Below, piece by piece: positions 55,687 through 64,000 of a stretch of DNA of 64,000 nt. This stretch comes from Thioclava sp. GXIMD2076 (GTDB lineage: Bacteria > Pseudomonadota > Alphaproteobacteria > Rhodobacterales > Rhodobacteraceae), in the NCBI RefSeq assembly GCF_037949795.1, contig NZ_CP149932.1:2035001-2099000 (forward strand), read 5' to 3'. Numbering within the stretch: position 1 is the stretch's first letter; each line of letters starts with the position of its first letter. A program made the translations under genes and the position numbers. The notes beneath the pieces are model-generated. The model was not told the origin of the DNA. It ran no database searches and saw nothing but the letters and a program-made list of their open reading frames with translations.

Positions 55687-56573
55687 GCTATTCCACCGCG
55701 TTCCAGTCCCATCTGGAGACCAAGGCCACCACCATCGCGCGCGCATGGGCGCTGACCCGCCGTGACGGGGTGGAGCTGGGCTTTACCGACCATGACCGGC
55801 CACTGACATTTGGCGGTCTCACCTTTCAGCCCGAGACGGGGATGGAGGCCAGTGCACTTGCGCAAACCTCGGGGCTTTCGGTCGATAACTTCGATGTCGT
55901 TGCGGCGCTGCGCTCCGATGCGATCGCCGAGGCCGATATCCGCGCGGGCCGGTTTGACGGGGCCGAGCTACGCAGCTGGCTCGTCAACTGGGCCGAGCCT
56001 GCCGAGAACGCGCTGATCTTTCGTGGCCATCTGGGCGAACTGACGCGAAGCGAGGGCGCGTTTCAGGCTGAACTGCGAGGGCTGTCGGACCGGTTGAACA
56101 ACCAGATCGGGCGTGTCTACCATCCGGCTTGCGCGGCGGTGCTGGGCGATGCCCAGTGCCGGTTTGATACCGCCCAGATCGGGTATGTCGTCGAGACCAC
56201 GGTCGAGATCTGCGAGGAAGCCACGAGGTTTACATGGGCGTCACTTGCCGGGTTCGAGGATCGCTGGTTCGAGCGCGGAGTGTTGAGCGTCTTGGACGGC
56301 GCAGCGCAGGGGCTCTCCGGCGCCGTCAAGTTCGATAGGTTCGCGGCTGATGGATCGCGTGTGGTAGAGTTGTGGCAATCGCTGCGCGCCGAGGTCGCGC
56401 GCGGCGATACCGTGCGCATCACTGCAGGCTGCGACCGGCGCGCCGAGACCTGCCGTTTGAAATTCAATAATTTCGTTAATTTTCGAGGCTTCCCGCATAT
56501 CCCGGGTGACGACTGGCTGGTGTCCTATCCCGTTACAGGAGGCAATTACGATGGCGGGAGCCTTTTCAAATGA
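55683..56573 (+). CDS. orfg13: GTA ORFg13, tail hub protein (DUF2163 / BR0599 type)
   Basis: A 296-residue protein with a DUF2163 domain (about 10-165: LTRRDGVELGFTDHDRPLTF and LEAS/ASALAQTSGLSVDNFDVV) and the BR0599-like C-terminal domain. The latter is rich in cysteine (YHPACAAVLGDAQCRF, TAGCDRRAETCRLKFNNFVN, FRGFPHIPG) and may bind an iron-sulfur cluster, as proposed for RcGTA. It overlaps ORFg14 by 4 bases. Confidence 0.93.
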   Translation: MSYSTAFQSHLETKATTIARAWALTRRDGVELGFTDHDRPLTFGGLTFQPETGMEASALAQTSGLSVDNFDVVAALRSDAIAEADIRAGRFDGAELRSWLVNWAEPAENALIFRGHLGELTRSEGAFQAELRGLSDRLNNQIGRVYHPACAAVLGDAQCRFDTAQIGYVVETTVEICEEATRFTWASLAGFEDRWFERGVLSVLDGAAQGLSGAVKFDRFAADGSRVVELWQSLRAEVARGDTVRITAGCDRRAETCRLKFNNFVNFRGFPHIPGDDWLVSYPVTGGNYDGGSLFK

Positions 56574-57010
56574 CGGAGCGCGAAGAGGTGGTCCTGCTTG
56601 CGCGCAGCTGGATCGGCACACCTTACCGCCATCAGGGTTCCTGTTCGCAGGCGGGCGCCGATTGTCTGGGGCTCATCCGCGGGATCTGGCGCAGCCTCTA
56701 TGGATCCGAGCCCGAAGCGCCCGGTTCCTATAGTGCCGATTGGGCCGAAACCGGTCACGACGAGGCACTTTGGCAGGCGGCGCTGCGTCATCTGGTGCCC
56801 CTTGGACCGGACGAGCCCTTTCGCGCGGGACAGGTTCTGTTGTTTCGCATGAGGCCACGGGCGGTGGCCAAACATGTGGGGCTGCTTTCGGCGCGGGCGC
56901 CGTTGCGGTTCATCCATGCCTATAGCGGGCACGGGGTCGTGGAAAACACGCTCTCGTCGCCCTGGCGCGCCCGGCTGGTGGCGCGTTTCGACTTTCCGGA
57001 TGTGAGGTAG
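56570..57010 (+). CDS. orfg14: GTA ORFg14, NlpC/P60 cell-wall peptidase
   Basis: A 146-residue peptidase. The catalytic Cys is in SQAGADCLGLIRGIW and the His in AVAKHVGLLS, both intact, preceded by LLARSWIGTPYRHQG. It is the tail-tip enzyme that opens the recipient's peptidoglycan. It is 3 bases upstream of ORFg15. Confidence 0.94.
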   Translation: MTEREEVVLLARSWIGTPYRHQGSCSQAGADCLGLIRGIWRSLYGSEPEAPGSYSADWAETGHDEALWQAALRHLVPLGPDEPFRAGQVLLFRMRPRAVAKHVGLLSARAPLRFIHAYSGHGVVENTLSSPWRARLVARFDFPDVR

Positions 57011-57013
57011 ATC

Positions 57014-60000
57014 ATGGCGACGATCCTTTTGGGCGCGGCGGGGGCCGCGATTGGCGGCGGTTTTGGCGGCACGGTGCTGGGGCTTTCGGGGGCGGTGATC
57101 GGCCGTGCGGTTGGTGCCACTCTGGGGCGGGCCATCGACCAGCGGCTTCTGGGAACCGGATCGCAGAGCGTCGAGACAGGCAAGGTAAGCCAGTTCCGGC
57201 TGTCCTCCGCCGGTGAAGGGACGCCGGTGCCGATGCTCTGGGGCGGTATGCGGGTGGCAGGTCAGGTGATCTGGGCCACGCGCTTCCGCGAGAGCGCCTC
57301 CACGCAGAAAAGCGGCAAGGCCACCGGATCGAGCGTGAAGACCACAAGTTACAGCTATTCGGTCAGTCTTGCGCTGGCGCTTTGCGAGGGGCAGATCCTG
57401 CGGGTGGGCCGTATCTGGGCCGACGGCCAGATCCTCGATATGGCGGGGATCGATTGTCGCGTCTATCCCGGGTCCGAGGATCAGGAGCCCGATCCGAAAA
57501 TCGAAGCCGTCGAGGGCGAGGGGCTGGCGCCGGCCTATCGGGGCATCGCCTATGTGGTGTTCGAGGATCTGGCGCTTGCGCAATTCGGCAACCGTGTGCC
57601 GCAGTTGACTTTCGAGGTGTTCCGCGCTGCCGATCCGGATCTCGAGGACGAGCCCGAGGGCTACGAGAGCTGCGTGGAAGGGGTCGCGCTGATCCCCGGA
57701 ACGGGGGAATATTCGCTGGCCACGACCCCCGTTTACTTTGCGGGCGAGGATGGTGGCTCGAGCAAGGTGATGAACCTCAATGCCTCCGGTGGCCAGACCG
57801 ATTTCTCGACGGCGCTCGGGGCGCTGAACGGCGATCTGCCTGCCTGTCAGGCGGTGTCTCTGGTGGTGTCATGGTTTGGCGATGATCTGCGCGCGGGACA
57901 TTGCGGGATCCGCCCCCGGGTGAACGAACTGACCGGTGAGGGCAAGAACATGCCTTGGTCGGTGTCGGGGATCGGGCGGGAGACCGCGGGCAAAGTGGCT
58001 TTTACTACAGACGGCGATCTCTATGGCGGAACGCCGACCGACCAGTCGGTGATCGAGGCCATTCAGTCGCTTCGGGCGTCGGGAAAATTCGTGACATTCT
58101 ATCCCTTCATCCTGATGGAGCAGATCGCGGGGAACGCGCTACCCAACCCTTGGGCGCCCGACGAAGAGCAACCGGCCTTGCCTTGGCGGGGCCGGATCAC
58201 GACAGAGCTGGCACCGGGGCTCGTGGGGACGACCGACCGGACCGCAGCGGCGGCCGATGAGGTCGCGGTATTTTTCGGGCAGGCCGCGTCCGATGACTTT
58301 CCTTCGACGGATGACGGTATCGGCTATAGCGGGCCTGCGGAATGGTCGATGCGGCGGTTCATCCTGCATTATGCCCATCTTTGTGCCAAGGCCGGTGGCG
58401 TGGATGCGTTCTGCGTGGGCACCGAGATGTGCGCCCTGACCCAGATCCGTGATGGCGAGGATGGCTTTCCGGCGGTGGAAGCATTGCGGGTTCTGGCAGG
58501 AGAATTGCGCGAGATCCTCGGCGCGACCTGCAAGATCGGCTATGCGGCGGACTGGTCGGAATATTTCGGTTACAGCTCGCATGAGGGCAACCGCTATTTC
58601 CATCTCGATCCGCTCTGGAGCGATGCGGCGATCGACTTCGTGGGGATCGATAACTATCTGCCACTGTCTGACTGGCGCGAGGGAGAGGAGCATGCCGATG
58701 CGGCATGGCCCGCGATCCATGATCTGGCCTATCTGCAAAGCAATATCGAAGGCGGCGAGTATTACGACTGGTATTATGCCACCGATACGCACCGCGATTT
58801 GCAGATCCGCACACCGATTACCGATGGCGAGGGCGAGCCGTGGATCTGGCGGGCGAAAGATTTTCGGGGCTGGTGGGAGAACCGCCATTACGCGCGGATC
58901 AATGGAGTGCGGGCGACCGCACCGACCGCGTGGCTGCCGCAGATGAAACCGATCTGGTTTACCGAATTTGGCTGTGCGGCGATTGATAAGGGCACGAACC
59001 AGCCCAACAAGTTCCTCGATCCCAAAAGTTCGGAATCCATGCTGCCCTATTATTCAAACGGGCGGCGCGACGAGTTGATCCAGATGCAATATCTGCGGGC
59101 GATGACGGATTGGTGGCAGACTGCGCTGCACAATCCCGTCTCGGCGGTCTATGGCGGACCGATGATCGATATGACGAAGGCCCATATCTGGTGCTGGGAT
59201 GCGCGGCCCTGGCCCGAGTTTCCGGCCCGCGATGATCTTTGGACCGATGCGGCCAATTACGGTCGCGGGCATTGGCTGTCGGGACGGGCGACGGCCCAGC
59301 CGCTGTCGCGTGTGGTGGCCGAGATTTGTCAGGCGGGCGGGCTTGCGGCCATTGATGTCTCGGGGCTGCGAGGCGCGGTGCGTGGATATATCGCACAATC
59401 CGGCGAGTCACCGCGCGCAATGCTACAAAGCCTGATGCTGGCATACGGGTTCGATGCGATCGAACGCGACGGGCTGCTGCGGTTTGTCATGCGCAGCGGG
59501 CAGGTGGACCGGGTTCTGGAGGAGGCGAATTGGGCGCTTGGTGACGATGACAGCTCAGTAACGCAGACCCGTGCGGCCGAGGCGGAAATGTCGGGGCGCG
59601 TGCGTCTGGGTTATGTCGAGGCGGAGGGCGAATATACCGCGCGCGTCGTCGAGGCGATATCAGCGCTATCCCAGGACCATGGCACCAATAGTTCGAGTGA
59701 GGTGGATGTCGCCCTCCACCGACCGCAAGCGGTGGCGATTGTGGAGCGCTGGCTGGCAGAGGCGCAGATGGCGCGCGATGTAATCCGCTTCACGTTGCCG
59801 CCCTCCCTGACGGGGATCGGAGCGGGAGATGTCGTGGCAATCGAGGGCGCCCGTTACCGTATTGACCGTGTGGATCTGGCAGGAGCGGCAACAATGGAAG
59901 CAGTTCGTATCGAGGCGGGGCTTTATGAGCCGTCCGATGCCGCCGAAGCCTCCGTTTCTGTGACGCGGTTCTATGCGCCCGTTCCGGTGACCGCCCAGTT

Positions 60001-60919
60001 CATGGATCTGCCATTACTGACCGGTGAGGAGGTGCCCTACGCTCCCCATCTGGCTGTCACCGCCAGCCCATGGCCCGGAACGGTGGCCGTTTATGACGCA
60101 TCAAGCGATTCCGATTACCAACTTAATTCCACGCTCAGCAATCGTGCGAGCATTGGCCAGACGTTGGGAGGTCTGACATCGGCGCGCGCAGGGCTGTGGG
60201 ATCGCGGACCGAGCCTCAGGATCAAGCTCGTATCGGGAGAGTTGCAATCTGTGAGCGAGGCGCAGGTGCTGGCCGGCGCCAATGTGATGGCGATCGGGGA
60301 TGGCAGCAGCGGTAATTGGGAGATTTTCCAGTTCGCCACCGCCAATCTCGTTGCCGAGAACACCTATGATCTGAGCCTTCGGTTGCGTGGACAGCTTGGC
60401 AGCGACGCGCTCATGCCTGATCTCTGGCCGGAAGGCTCGGTGGTCGTGGCGCTGGACGGGCAGGTGGACCAGATTACCCTCGCCCAGAGCCAGCGTAATA
60501 TCGCGCGCCACTACCGTATGGGCTCCGCACGGCGCAGCTACGACGATCCAAGCTATCTGCATCTGATCGAAAGCTTCAGGGGCAACGGATTGCGCCCCTA
60601 TGCGCCCGCCCATTTGCGTATCGAGGCGCAGGGGGGCGGCTGGATGGCCAGCTGGATCCGGCGGACGCGGATCAATGGGGATGCGTGGCTTGAACAGGAG
60701 GTGCCGCTCGGCGAGACACAGGAGCGCTATCGGGTGAGGATTTTGGGGGAGAATGACGCTGTTCTGCGCGAGGCGGAGACAGCTGGAGCGACTTGGAGCT
60801 ATACGGAGGCACAGTGTGCGGCGGATCTTGCGGTCTCACCGAAGCTGGTGCTGGAGGTGGCGCAGCTGAGTGATCTTTACGGAGCGGGGCTTGCCGCACG
60901 CTTGCAGCTCGCGGGCTGA
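57014..60919 (+). CDS. orfg15: GTA ORFg15, host-specificity/baseplate 'megatron' protein
   Basis: A 1301-residue protein close to the RcGTA g15 length. The Gly-rich N-terminus (GAAGAAIGGGFGGTVLGLSG) and an assembly domain up to about 410 are followed by the GTA TIM-barrel domain (about 430-730: FCVGTEMCALTQIRDGEDGF, AADWSEYFGYSSHEGNRYFH, PIWFTEFGCAAIDKGTNQPN). A hub-like domain (about 790-1000) and a beta-rich C-terminal receptor-binding part come next. It ends the GTA structural operon. Confidence 0.95.
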   Translation: MATILLGAAGAAIGGGFGGTVLGLSGAVIGRAVGATLGRAIDQRLLGTGSQSVETGKVSQFRLSSAGEGTPVPMLWGGMRVAGQVIWATRFRESASTQKSGKATGSSVKTTSYSYSVSLALALCEGQILRVGRIWADGQILDMAGIDCRVYPGSEDQEPDPKIEAVEGEGLAPAYRGIAYVVFEDLALAQFGNRVPQLTFEVFRAADPDLEDEPEGYESCVEGVALIPGTGEYSLATTPVYFAGEDGGSSKVMNLNASGGQTDFSTALGALNGDLPACQAVSLVVSWFGDDLRAGHCGIRPRVNELTGEGKNMPWSVSGIGRETAGKVAFTTDGDLYGGTPTDQSVIEAIQSLRASGKFVTFYPFILMEQIAGNALPNPWAPDEEQPALPWRGRITTELAPGLVGTTDRTAAAADEVAVFFGQAASDDFPSTDDGIGYSGPAEWSMRRFILHYAHLCAKAGGVDAFCVGTEMCALTQIRDGEDGFPAVEALRVLAGELREILGATCKIGYAADWSEYFGYSSHEGNRYFHLDPLWSDAAIDFVGIDNYLPLSDWREGEEHADAAWPAIHDLAYLQSNIEGGEYYDWYYATDTHRDLQIRTPITDGEGEPWIWRAKDFRGWWENRHYARINGVRATAPTAWLPQMKPIWFTEFGCAAIDKGTNQPNKFLDPKSSESMLPYYSNGRRDELIQMQYLRAMTDWWQTALHNPVSAVYGGPMIDMTKAHIWCWDARPWPEFPARDDLWTDAANYGRGHWLSGRATAQPLSRVVAEICQAGGLAAIDVSGLRGAVRGYIAQSGESPRAMLQSLMLAYGFDAIERDGLLRFVMRSGQVDRVLEEANWALGDDDSSVTQTRAAEAEMSGRVRLGYVEAEGEYTARVVEAISALSQDHGTNSSSEVDVALHRPQAVAIVERWLAEAQMARDVIRFTLPPSLTGIGAGDVVAIEGARYRIDRVDLAGAATMEAVRIEAGLYEPSDAAEASVSVTRFYAPVPVTAQFMDLPLLTGEEVPYAPHLAVTASPWPGTVAVYDASSDSDYQLNSTLSNRASIGQTLGGLTSARAGLWDRGPSLRIKLVSGELQSVSEAQVLAGANVMAIGDGSSGNWEIFQFATANLVAENTYDLSLRLRGQLGSDALMPDLWPEGSVVVALDGQVDQITLAQSQRNIARHYRMGSARRSYDDPSYLHLIESFRGNGLRPYAPAHLRIEAQGGGWMASWIRRTRINGDAWLEQEVPLGETQERYRVRILGENDAVLREAETAGATWSYTEAQCAADLAVSPKLVLEVAQLSDLYGAGLAARLQLAG

Positions 60920-60953
60920 TAACGGGGCTGAAAAAGGCGTTATGGACTTTTTT
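60919..60953 (+). terminator. Possible terminator after the GTA operon
   Basis: A weak 6-bp stem ATAACG/CGTTAT (60919-60924 with 60938-60943) that begins on the ORFg15 stop codon, followed by GGACTTTTTT. The stem is short, so confidence is modest. Confidence 0.4.
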
Positions 60954-61054
60954 CTGTTTTGCACTTGGTTTATGCGTGAGGCGCCTCCATCTGGTAATAT
61001 GCCGGACGCACGCGGGTGGAGGCGCGGGCGCATTCGCTATGCAAAGGAGATCCC

Positions 61055-61870
61055 ATGGCCGAGCTTCAAGCCAGAATCACCGCTGTCGACCCTGTCTGGG
61101 AACGGATCTGCACCGAAGCACGGGCTGCGGTGCAGAACGAGCCCCTGCTCGGATCGCTCATCCATGCCGGGCTTTTGCATCATCCGACCTTCGAGCGGGC
61201 GCTGTCTTTCCGGTTCTCGCTGAAGCTTGCCTCCAACGAGATGAGCGAGCAGATCCTGCGCGAGATCGCCGATGAGGCCTATGCTCAGGCTCCGTATCTG
61301 ATTGCGGCGGCGCGCGCCGATCTTGTGGCCGTCTATGAGCGAGATGCGGCCTGCCACCGGCTGATGCAACCCCTGCTGTTCTTCAAGGGCTATCAGGCAT
61401 TGCAATCTTACCGGATCGCGCATTGGCTCTGGTCGCAGGGGCGTCCGGATATGGCCTATTATGTCCAGATGCGCACCTCCGAGATGTTCGGCGTGGATAT
61501 CCATCCGGCGGCGCGGATCGGGCAGGGCGTGATGATCGACCACGCGCATTCCATCGTGATCGGCGAGACCGCCGTCGTGGGCGACAATGTCTCGATGCTG
61601 CATTCGGTCACGCTGGGCGGGACCGGTAAGGAAGAGGAAGACCGCCATCCCAAGATCGGCAATGGTGTCCTGATCGGTGCGGGCGCGAAAGTGCTCGGCA
61701 ATATCCGCGTCGGGGACAATTCTCGCATTGCCGCAGGGTCGGTGGTGCTCGACGAGGTTCCGCCCTGCAAGACCGTGGCAGGTGTGCCGGCGCGCATCGT
61801 GGGAGATGCGGGCTGCAGCCAGCCCTCGGTCTCGATGGACCATCTTCTGGACAAACAGCCCGGCGCGTAA
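61055..61870 (+). CDS. cysE: Serine O-acetyltransferase
   Basis: A 271-residue enzyme that makes O-acetylserine for cysteine synthesis. ATG 61055 has AAAGGAGA upstream. The N-terminal helical domain (to about 140) has the EPLLGSLIHAGLLHHPTFER segment. The left-handed beta-helix with hexapeptide repeats contains DIHPAARIGQGVMIDHAHSI, the catalytic-site VSMLHSVTLGGTGKEEEDRH, and KIGNGVLIGAGAKVLGNI. It directly follows the GTA operon on the same strand. Confidence 0.97.
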   Translation: MAELQARITAVDPVWERICTEARAAVQNEPLLGSLIHAGLLHHPTFERALSFRFSLKLASNEMSEQILREIADEAYAQAPYLIAAARADLVAVYERDAACHRLMQPLLFFKGYQALQSYRIAHWLWSQGRPDMAYYVQMRTSEMFGVDIHPAARIGQGVMIDHAHSIVIGETAVVGDNVSMLHSVTLGGTGKEEEDRHPKIGNGVLIGAGAKVLGNIRVGDNSRIAAGSVVLDEVPPCKTVAGVPARIVGDAGCSQPSVSMDHLLDKQPGA

Positions 61871-61882
61871 TGTGCAGCTGTG

Positions 61883-61915
61883 GCATTCTGTGCCGGTTAA
61901 AGCAGCATTCTGTGC
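61883..61915 (+). repeat. Direct repeat GCATTCTGTGC, 22-base period
   Basis: Two perfect 11-base copies (61883-61893 and 61905-61915) start 22 bases apart, about two DNA turns, in the 158-base cysE-62029 gap. The spacing suits cooperative binding by one regulator. A TTTA-N7-TTAA pair (61963-61977) closer to the next gene resembles a CtrA site. Confidence 0.4.
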
Positions 61916-62028
61916 GAATTGCCTCCATAAATATGACGATGCTTATAAATTCACGGTTGTGCTTTAGCTTCCGTTAACCATTTGTCCTTCATGTTTTCCT
62001 AGGACCTTTGCAACCCTAGGAGGATGTG

Positions 62029-62670
62029 ATGGATGGTGATCTGAGTAAACTCGTCGAACTGAACCGCAAGCCTATGCATCTGTCCGGGATGCTGTTGGGG
62101 CTTCGTGCATTGGAAGAAGCTTATGGCAGCCTCGAGCAGCATATGCTGCGCGATGACGGGGCCGCAATAACCCAAGCGCTCACGCATGGCGCGCGGCTGG
62201 CGCGCAATAACCGTGCGGAGGCTGACCGCAGCTTGATCGATTGCCTGAGTGAATTGCGGAGCTGTCTGGACTATTATGGGCGCTATGTGCAGGGGCGTGT
62301 GAGTATCGACCGGCTCCCGCGCTATATGCCTGGAAGTGAGGCGGCCGAATTTCTGGATCCGCTTCTGGTGAAAGCGGCGCCGATCCTCGTGATGACCGAT
62401 TTTCAGGGGATACGGATGCAGGTCACGGCCCCTGATGGCAAGGTGATCTTTCTCTTTTATAAAGCCATTCAGGCCGTGCATGCGGATCTCTTCCATGTGC
62501 ATCGTAATCTCGCCGATGCCTCGCGCCTGACACGACCACAGAAAGGCGTCTTGGTCGCGCCGGCTTTTGATGACAAGCTTCTGGAACAGGCCCACCTTAT
62601 CCCGCATCTGGTATTGAGAAGCAGCCGTCCAGGAGAAACGCTATGCCGGTCCATGTCAGTGGCCATCTGA
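62029..62670 (+). CDS. Protein of unknown function
   Basis: A 213-residue soluble protein. ATG 62029 follows AGGAGG (62018-62023) at good spacing; GTG 62026 would be too close. The first half is mostly helical (PMHLSGMLLGLRALEEAYGS, DRSLIDCLSELRSCLDYYGR). The second half has alternating beta/alpha pattern with ILVMTDFQGIRMQVTAPDGK. No signal peptide, membrane segment or motif I recognise. Its 3' end overlaps the ABM-domain gene by 28 bases, so the two are probably co-translated. Confidence 0.75.
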   Translation: MDGDLSKLVELNRKPMHLSGMLLGLRALEEAYGSLEQHMLRDDGAAITQALTHGARLARNNRAEADRSLIDCLSELRSCLDYYGRYVQGRVSIDRLPRYMPGSEAAEFLDPLLVKAAPILVMTDFQGIRMQVTAPDGKVIFLFYKAIQAVHADLFHVHRNLADASRLTRPQKGVLVAPAFDDKLLEQAHLIPHLVLRSSRPGETLCRSMSVAI

Positions 62671-62918
62671 TTTGCAAGAATAATAACGAGGCCGAGCTCG
62701 TCAGACTTTATCTTCCCCAGCATCGGGCTTTGACACAGGCAGAACCCGGTTGTCTTCTTTTCGAGGTCGAGGAAACCGATGACCCTCTGATCTGGCGCGT
62801 GAGCGAGAGTTTCATGGACCAGAAGGCGCTCGAAGCGCATCAAGCACGGTTGCTCCATTCGATCTGGGGCGAAAAGACCAGGAATATTGCCCGCGAGTAT
62901 GATGTCATCCGGACCTGA
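62643..62918 (+). CDS. ABM-domain (antibiotic biosynthesis monooxygenase-like) protein
   Basis: A 91-residue ferredoxin-like protein. It reads HVSGHLICKNNNEAELVRLY, TQAEPGCLLFEVEETDDPLI and WRVSESFMDQKALEAHQARL, the usual YgiN/ABM arrangement (E-P-G-C, then W-x-V-x-E-x-F/W-x-D-x-x-A-L-x-x-H). AGGAGA precedes the ATG inside the upstream gene. Such small proteins can be quinol oxygenases or have no known reaction. Confidence 0.8.
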   Translation: MPVHVSGHLICKNNNEAELVRLYLPQHRALTQAEPGCLLFEVEETDDPLIWRVSESFMDQKALEAHQARLLHSIWGEKTRNIAREYDVIRT

Positions 62919-62947
62919 TCCGGCGTATTCGATGGGCGGACATACGG

Positions 62948-62984
62948 AAAACCCCACCTATCCATTTGGGATAGGTGGGGTTTT
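62948..62984. terminator. Bidirectional terminator between ABM gene and livM
   Basis: A perfect 16-bp stem (62948-62963 with 62969-62984) with a 5-base loop; it begins AAAA and ends TTTT, so it works for both convergent genes. It is the strongest hairpin in the window. Confidence 0.92.
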
Positions 62985-62990
62985 GTGCGT

Positions 62991-64000
62991 TTAGCGCTCC
63001 GGCAGAAGGCCTCTCGGGGCGAAGCGTAAGACCACAAGCAGGACAAGCCCCATAGCCAGATACCGCATCTGCGCCGCTGACTCGAGAAGATGGTCCTTCA
63101 ATGCGCCAGGCTCCATTCCCGAGGTCAGGAGTTGAAGCAGCTCCGGCCCCCAGGCTTCCGCCTTGATCCAGAGATACCAGACTAGGATCCCCCCCAGCAC
63201 GGCGCCCCAGTTGTTCCCGGAGCCGCCGAGGATCACCATCACCATGATGAGGAAGGTGAAGCGCAGCGGGTTGTAGGTGGCGGGCGTCAGCTGGCCATCG
63301 AGCGTCACCATCATCGCACCGGCAAAGCCGCAGATCGCCGAGCCGATGATGAAAATCTGCAGATGGCGTTTGGTTACGTTCTTGCCCATCGCGCTGGCGG
63401 CGACCTCGTTCTCGCGGATGGCGCGCATCATGCGCCCCCAAGGGGAATGGAGCGCGAGCTGTGTGCCAGCGACAAAGATGATCAGCACCACTGCGAAGAG
63501 TGCGAGATAGAGGAGCTTGACGAAAATCGTCGAGGCCAAAACCGGATCCATCCCGAAATCTGCCGCCCGTGCAACGAAATCAGCCGAGGCCTGCAAGTCG
63601 ATCTCCCGCGGGATGAAGAAGGGACGCGGGATACCGTTCACATTCATCACGCCTCGGTCGAGCCAGTTTTCGTTTTTCAGGACAGCGACGATGATCTCGG
63701 CGATCCCAAGGGTCGCGATGGCCAGATAGTCCGAGCGCAGCCCCAGCGCAGCCTTTCCGATGGCCCAGGCGGCGATGGCGGCCAGAAGCGCGCCTACAGG
63801 CCATGCCATAAGCACCGGCAGTCCGAGCCCGCCCAGATAGCCCTGTGCCGAAGGGTTGATCGCCTCGACCGCGCGGACGGCGGGATCGAATATGGCGCGG
63901 AACACGAAGAAGCCTACGATTAGAACGATGATTGTCGCAAGCCCCCGCACGCCTTTGCGAAGCTGCTTCCAGGTCTGGACCGAGAGGGCCAGAACGGCCA
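62991..64000 (-). CDS. livM: Branched-chain amino acid ABC transporter permease LivM (N-terminus outside window)
   Basis: The frame is open to the right edge, so the 5' end is missing; the GTG at 63950 is internal (VQTWKQLRKGVRGLATIIV reads through it). At least 336 residues are seen, with about eight membrane segments. LivM signatures are ALGLRSDYLAIATLGIAEII, WGRMMRAIRENEVAASAMGK, the FAGAMMVTLDGQLTPATYNP loop and MVILGGSGNNWGAVLGGILV. It pairs with LivH and two ATPases that are presumably encoded to the right. Terminates at the perfect hairpin 62948-62984. Confidence 0.93.
   Translation of the reverse strand, partial: AVLALSVQTWKQLRKGVRGLATIIVLIVGFFVFRAIFDPAVRAVEAINPSAQGYLGGLGLPVLMAWPVGALLAAIAAWAIGKAALGLRSDYLAIATLGIAEIIVAVLKNENWLDRGVMNVNGIPRPFFIPREIDLQASADFVARAADFGMDPVLASTIFVKLLYLALFAVVLIIFVAGTQLALHSPWGRMMRAIRENEVAASAMGKNVTKRHLQIFIIGSAICGFAGAMMVTLDGQLTPATYNPLRFTFLIMVMVILGGSGNNWGAVLGGILVWYLWIKAEAWGPELLQLLTSGMEPGALKDHLLESAAQMRYLAMGLVLLVVLRFAPRGLLPER

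Overview
The window is chromosomal DNA from an alphaproteobacterium of the order Rhodobacterales (Rhodobacteraceae/Paracoccaceae type). This rests on high G+C, alphaproteobacterial gene orders (rpsF-rpsR-rplI, glnB-glnA, fabD-fabG-acpP...fabF-mltG), a complete RcGTA-type gene transfer agent (GTA) cluster followed by cysE, and a clade-typical intergenic hairpin plus GGATATTT element present twice. The genus cannot be fixed from sequence alone. No CRISPR array, insertion sequence or integrase was seen.

Layout. 1-5.2 kb: the 5' part of an exported muramidase-like protein, then a two-gene RND efflux pump (minus strand) whose predicted promoter carries a TetR-type dyad. 5.5-9.2 kb: a four-gene ferric-siderophore ABC importer. 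9.3-15.9 kb: singletons (GntR/FCD regulator, SMI1/KNR4 protein, FAH-family enzyme, GNAT acetyltransferase, DMT transporter, exported VasI/TagO-like protein with a CtrA-like site, LLM flavin oxidoreductase). 16.1-22.3 kb: ribosomal operon rpsF-rpsR-rplI, a YihY membrane protein, a small exported protein, a DUF1624 acyltransferase-like protein, trigger factor, tRNA-Leu(UAG) and a Hint-domain protein. 22.3-26 kb: nnr divergent from glnB-glnA. 26.2-31.7 kb: the glycerol regulon glpFK / glpD-glpR with recognisable GlpR operators. 31.7-38.4 kb: an NCS1 permease, feoA, a frameshifted feoB, a YceI protein, tag, and a cytochrome b561-YceI fusion. 38.5-46.7 kb: fabD, fabG, acpP, two tandem membrane GGDEF proteins, fabF, mltG. 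46.7-60.9 kb: the GTA structural cluster ORFg1-g15, complete and in canonical order. 61-64 kb: cysE, an unknown protein overlapping a small ABM-domain protein, and the C-terminal part of a LivM permease.

How the parts work together. The siderophore importer and Feo genes handle ferric and ferrous iron; both have candidate TGA-N9-TCR iron boxes. GlpF, GlpK and GlpD take glycerol to dihydroxyacetone phosphate under GlpR. The fab cluster supplies fatty acid elongation, and MltG trims nascent peptidoglycan. The GTA cluster encodes terminase, portal, protease, capsid, connectors, tail and a baseplate/hub set that package and deliver host DNA. The most unusual points are: a short promoter-plus-terminator unit and a coupled 7-codon micro-ORF directly in front of the GTA operon; one probably active and one degenerate GGDEF protein inserted in the fatty-acid cluster a few kilobases upstream of the GTA; the frameshift in feoB; CtrA-type sites in front of the VasI-like gene and the second GGDEF gene; and the two-copy intergenic element.
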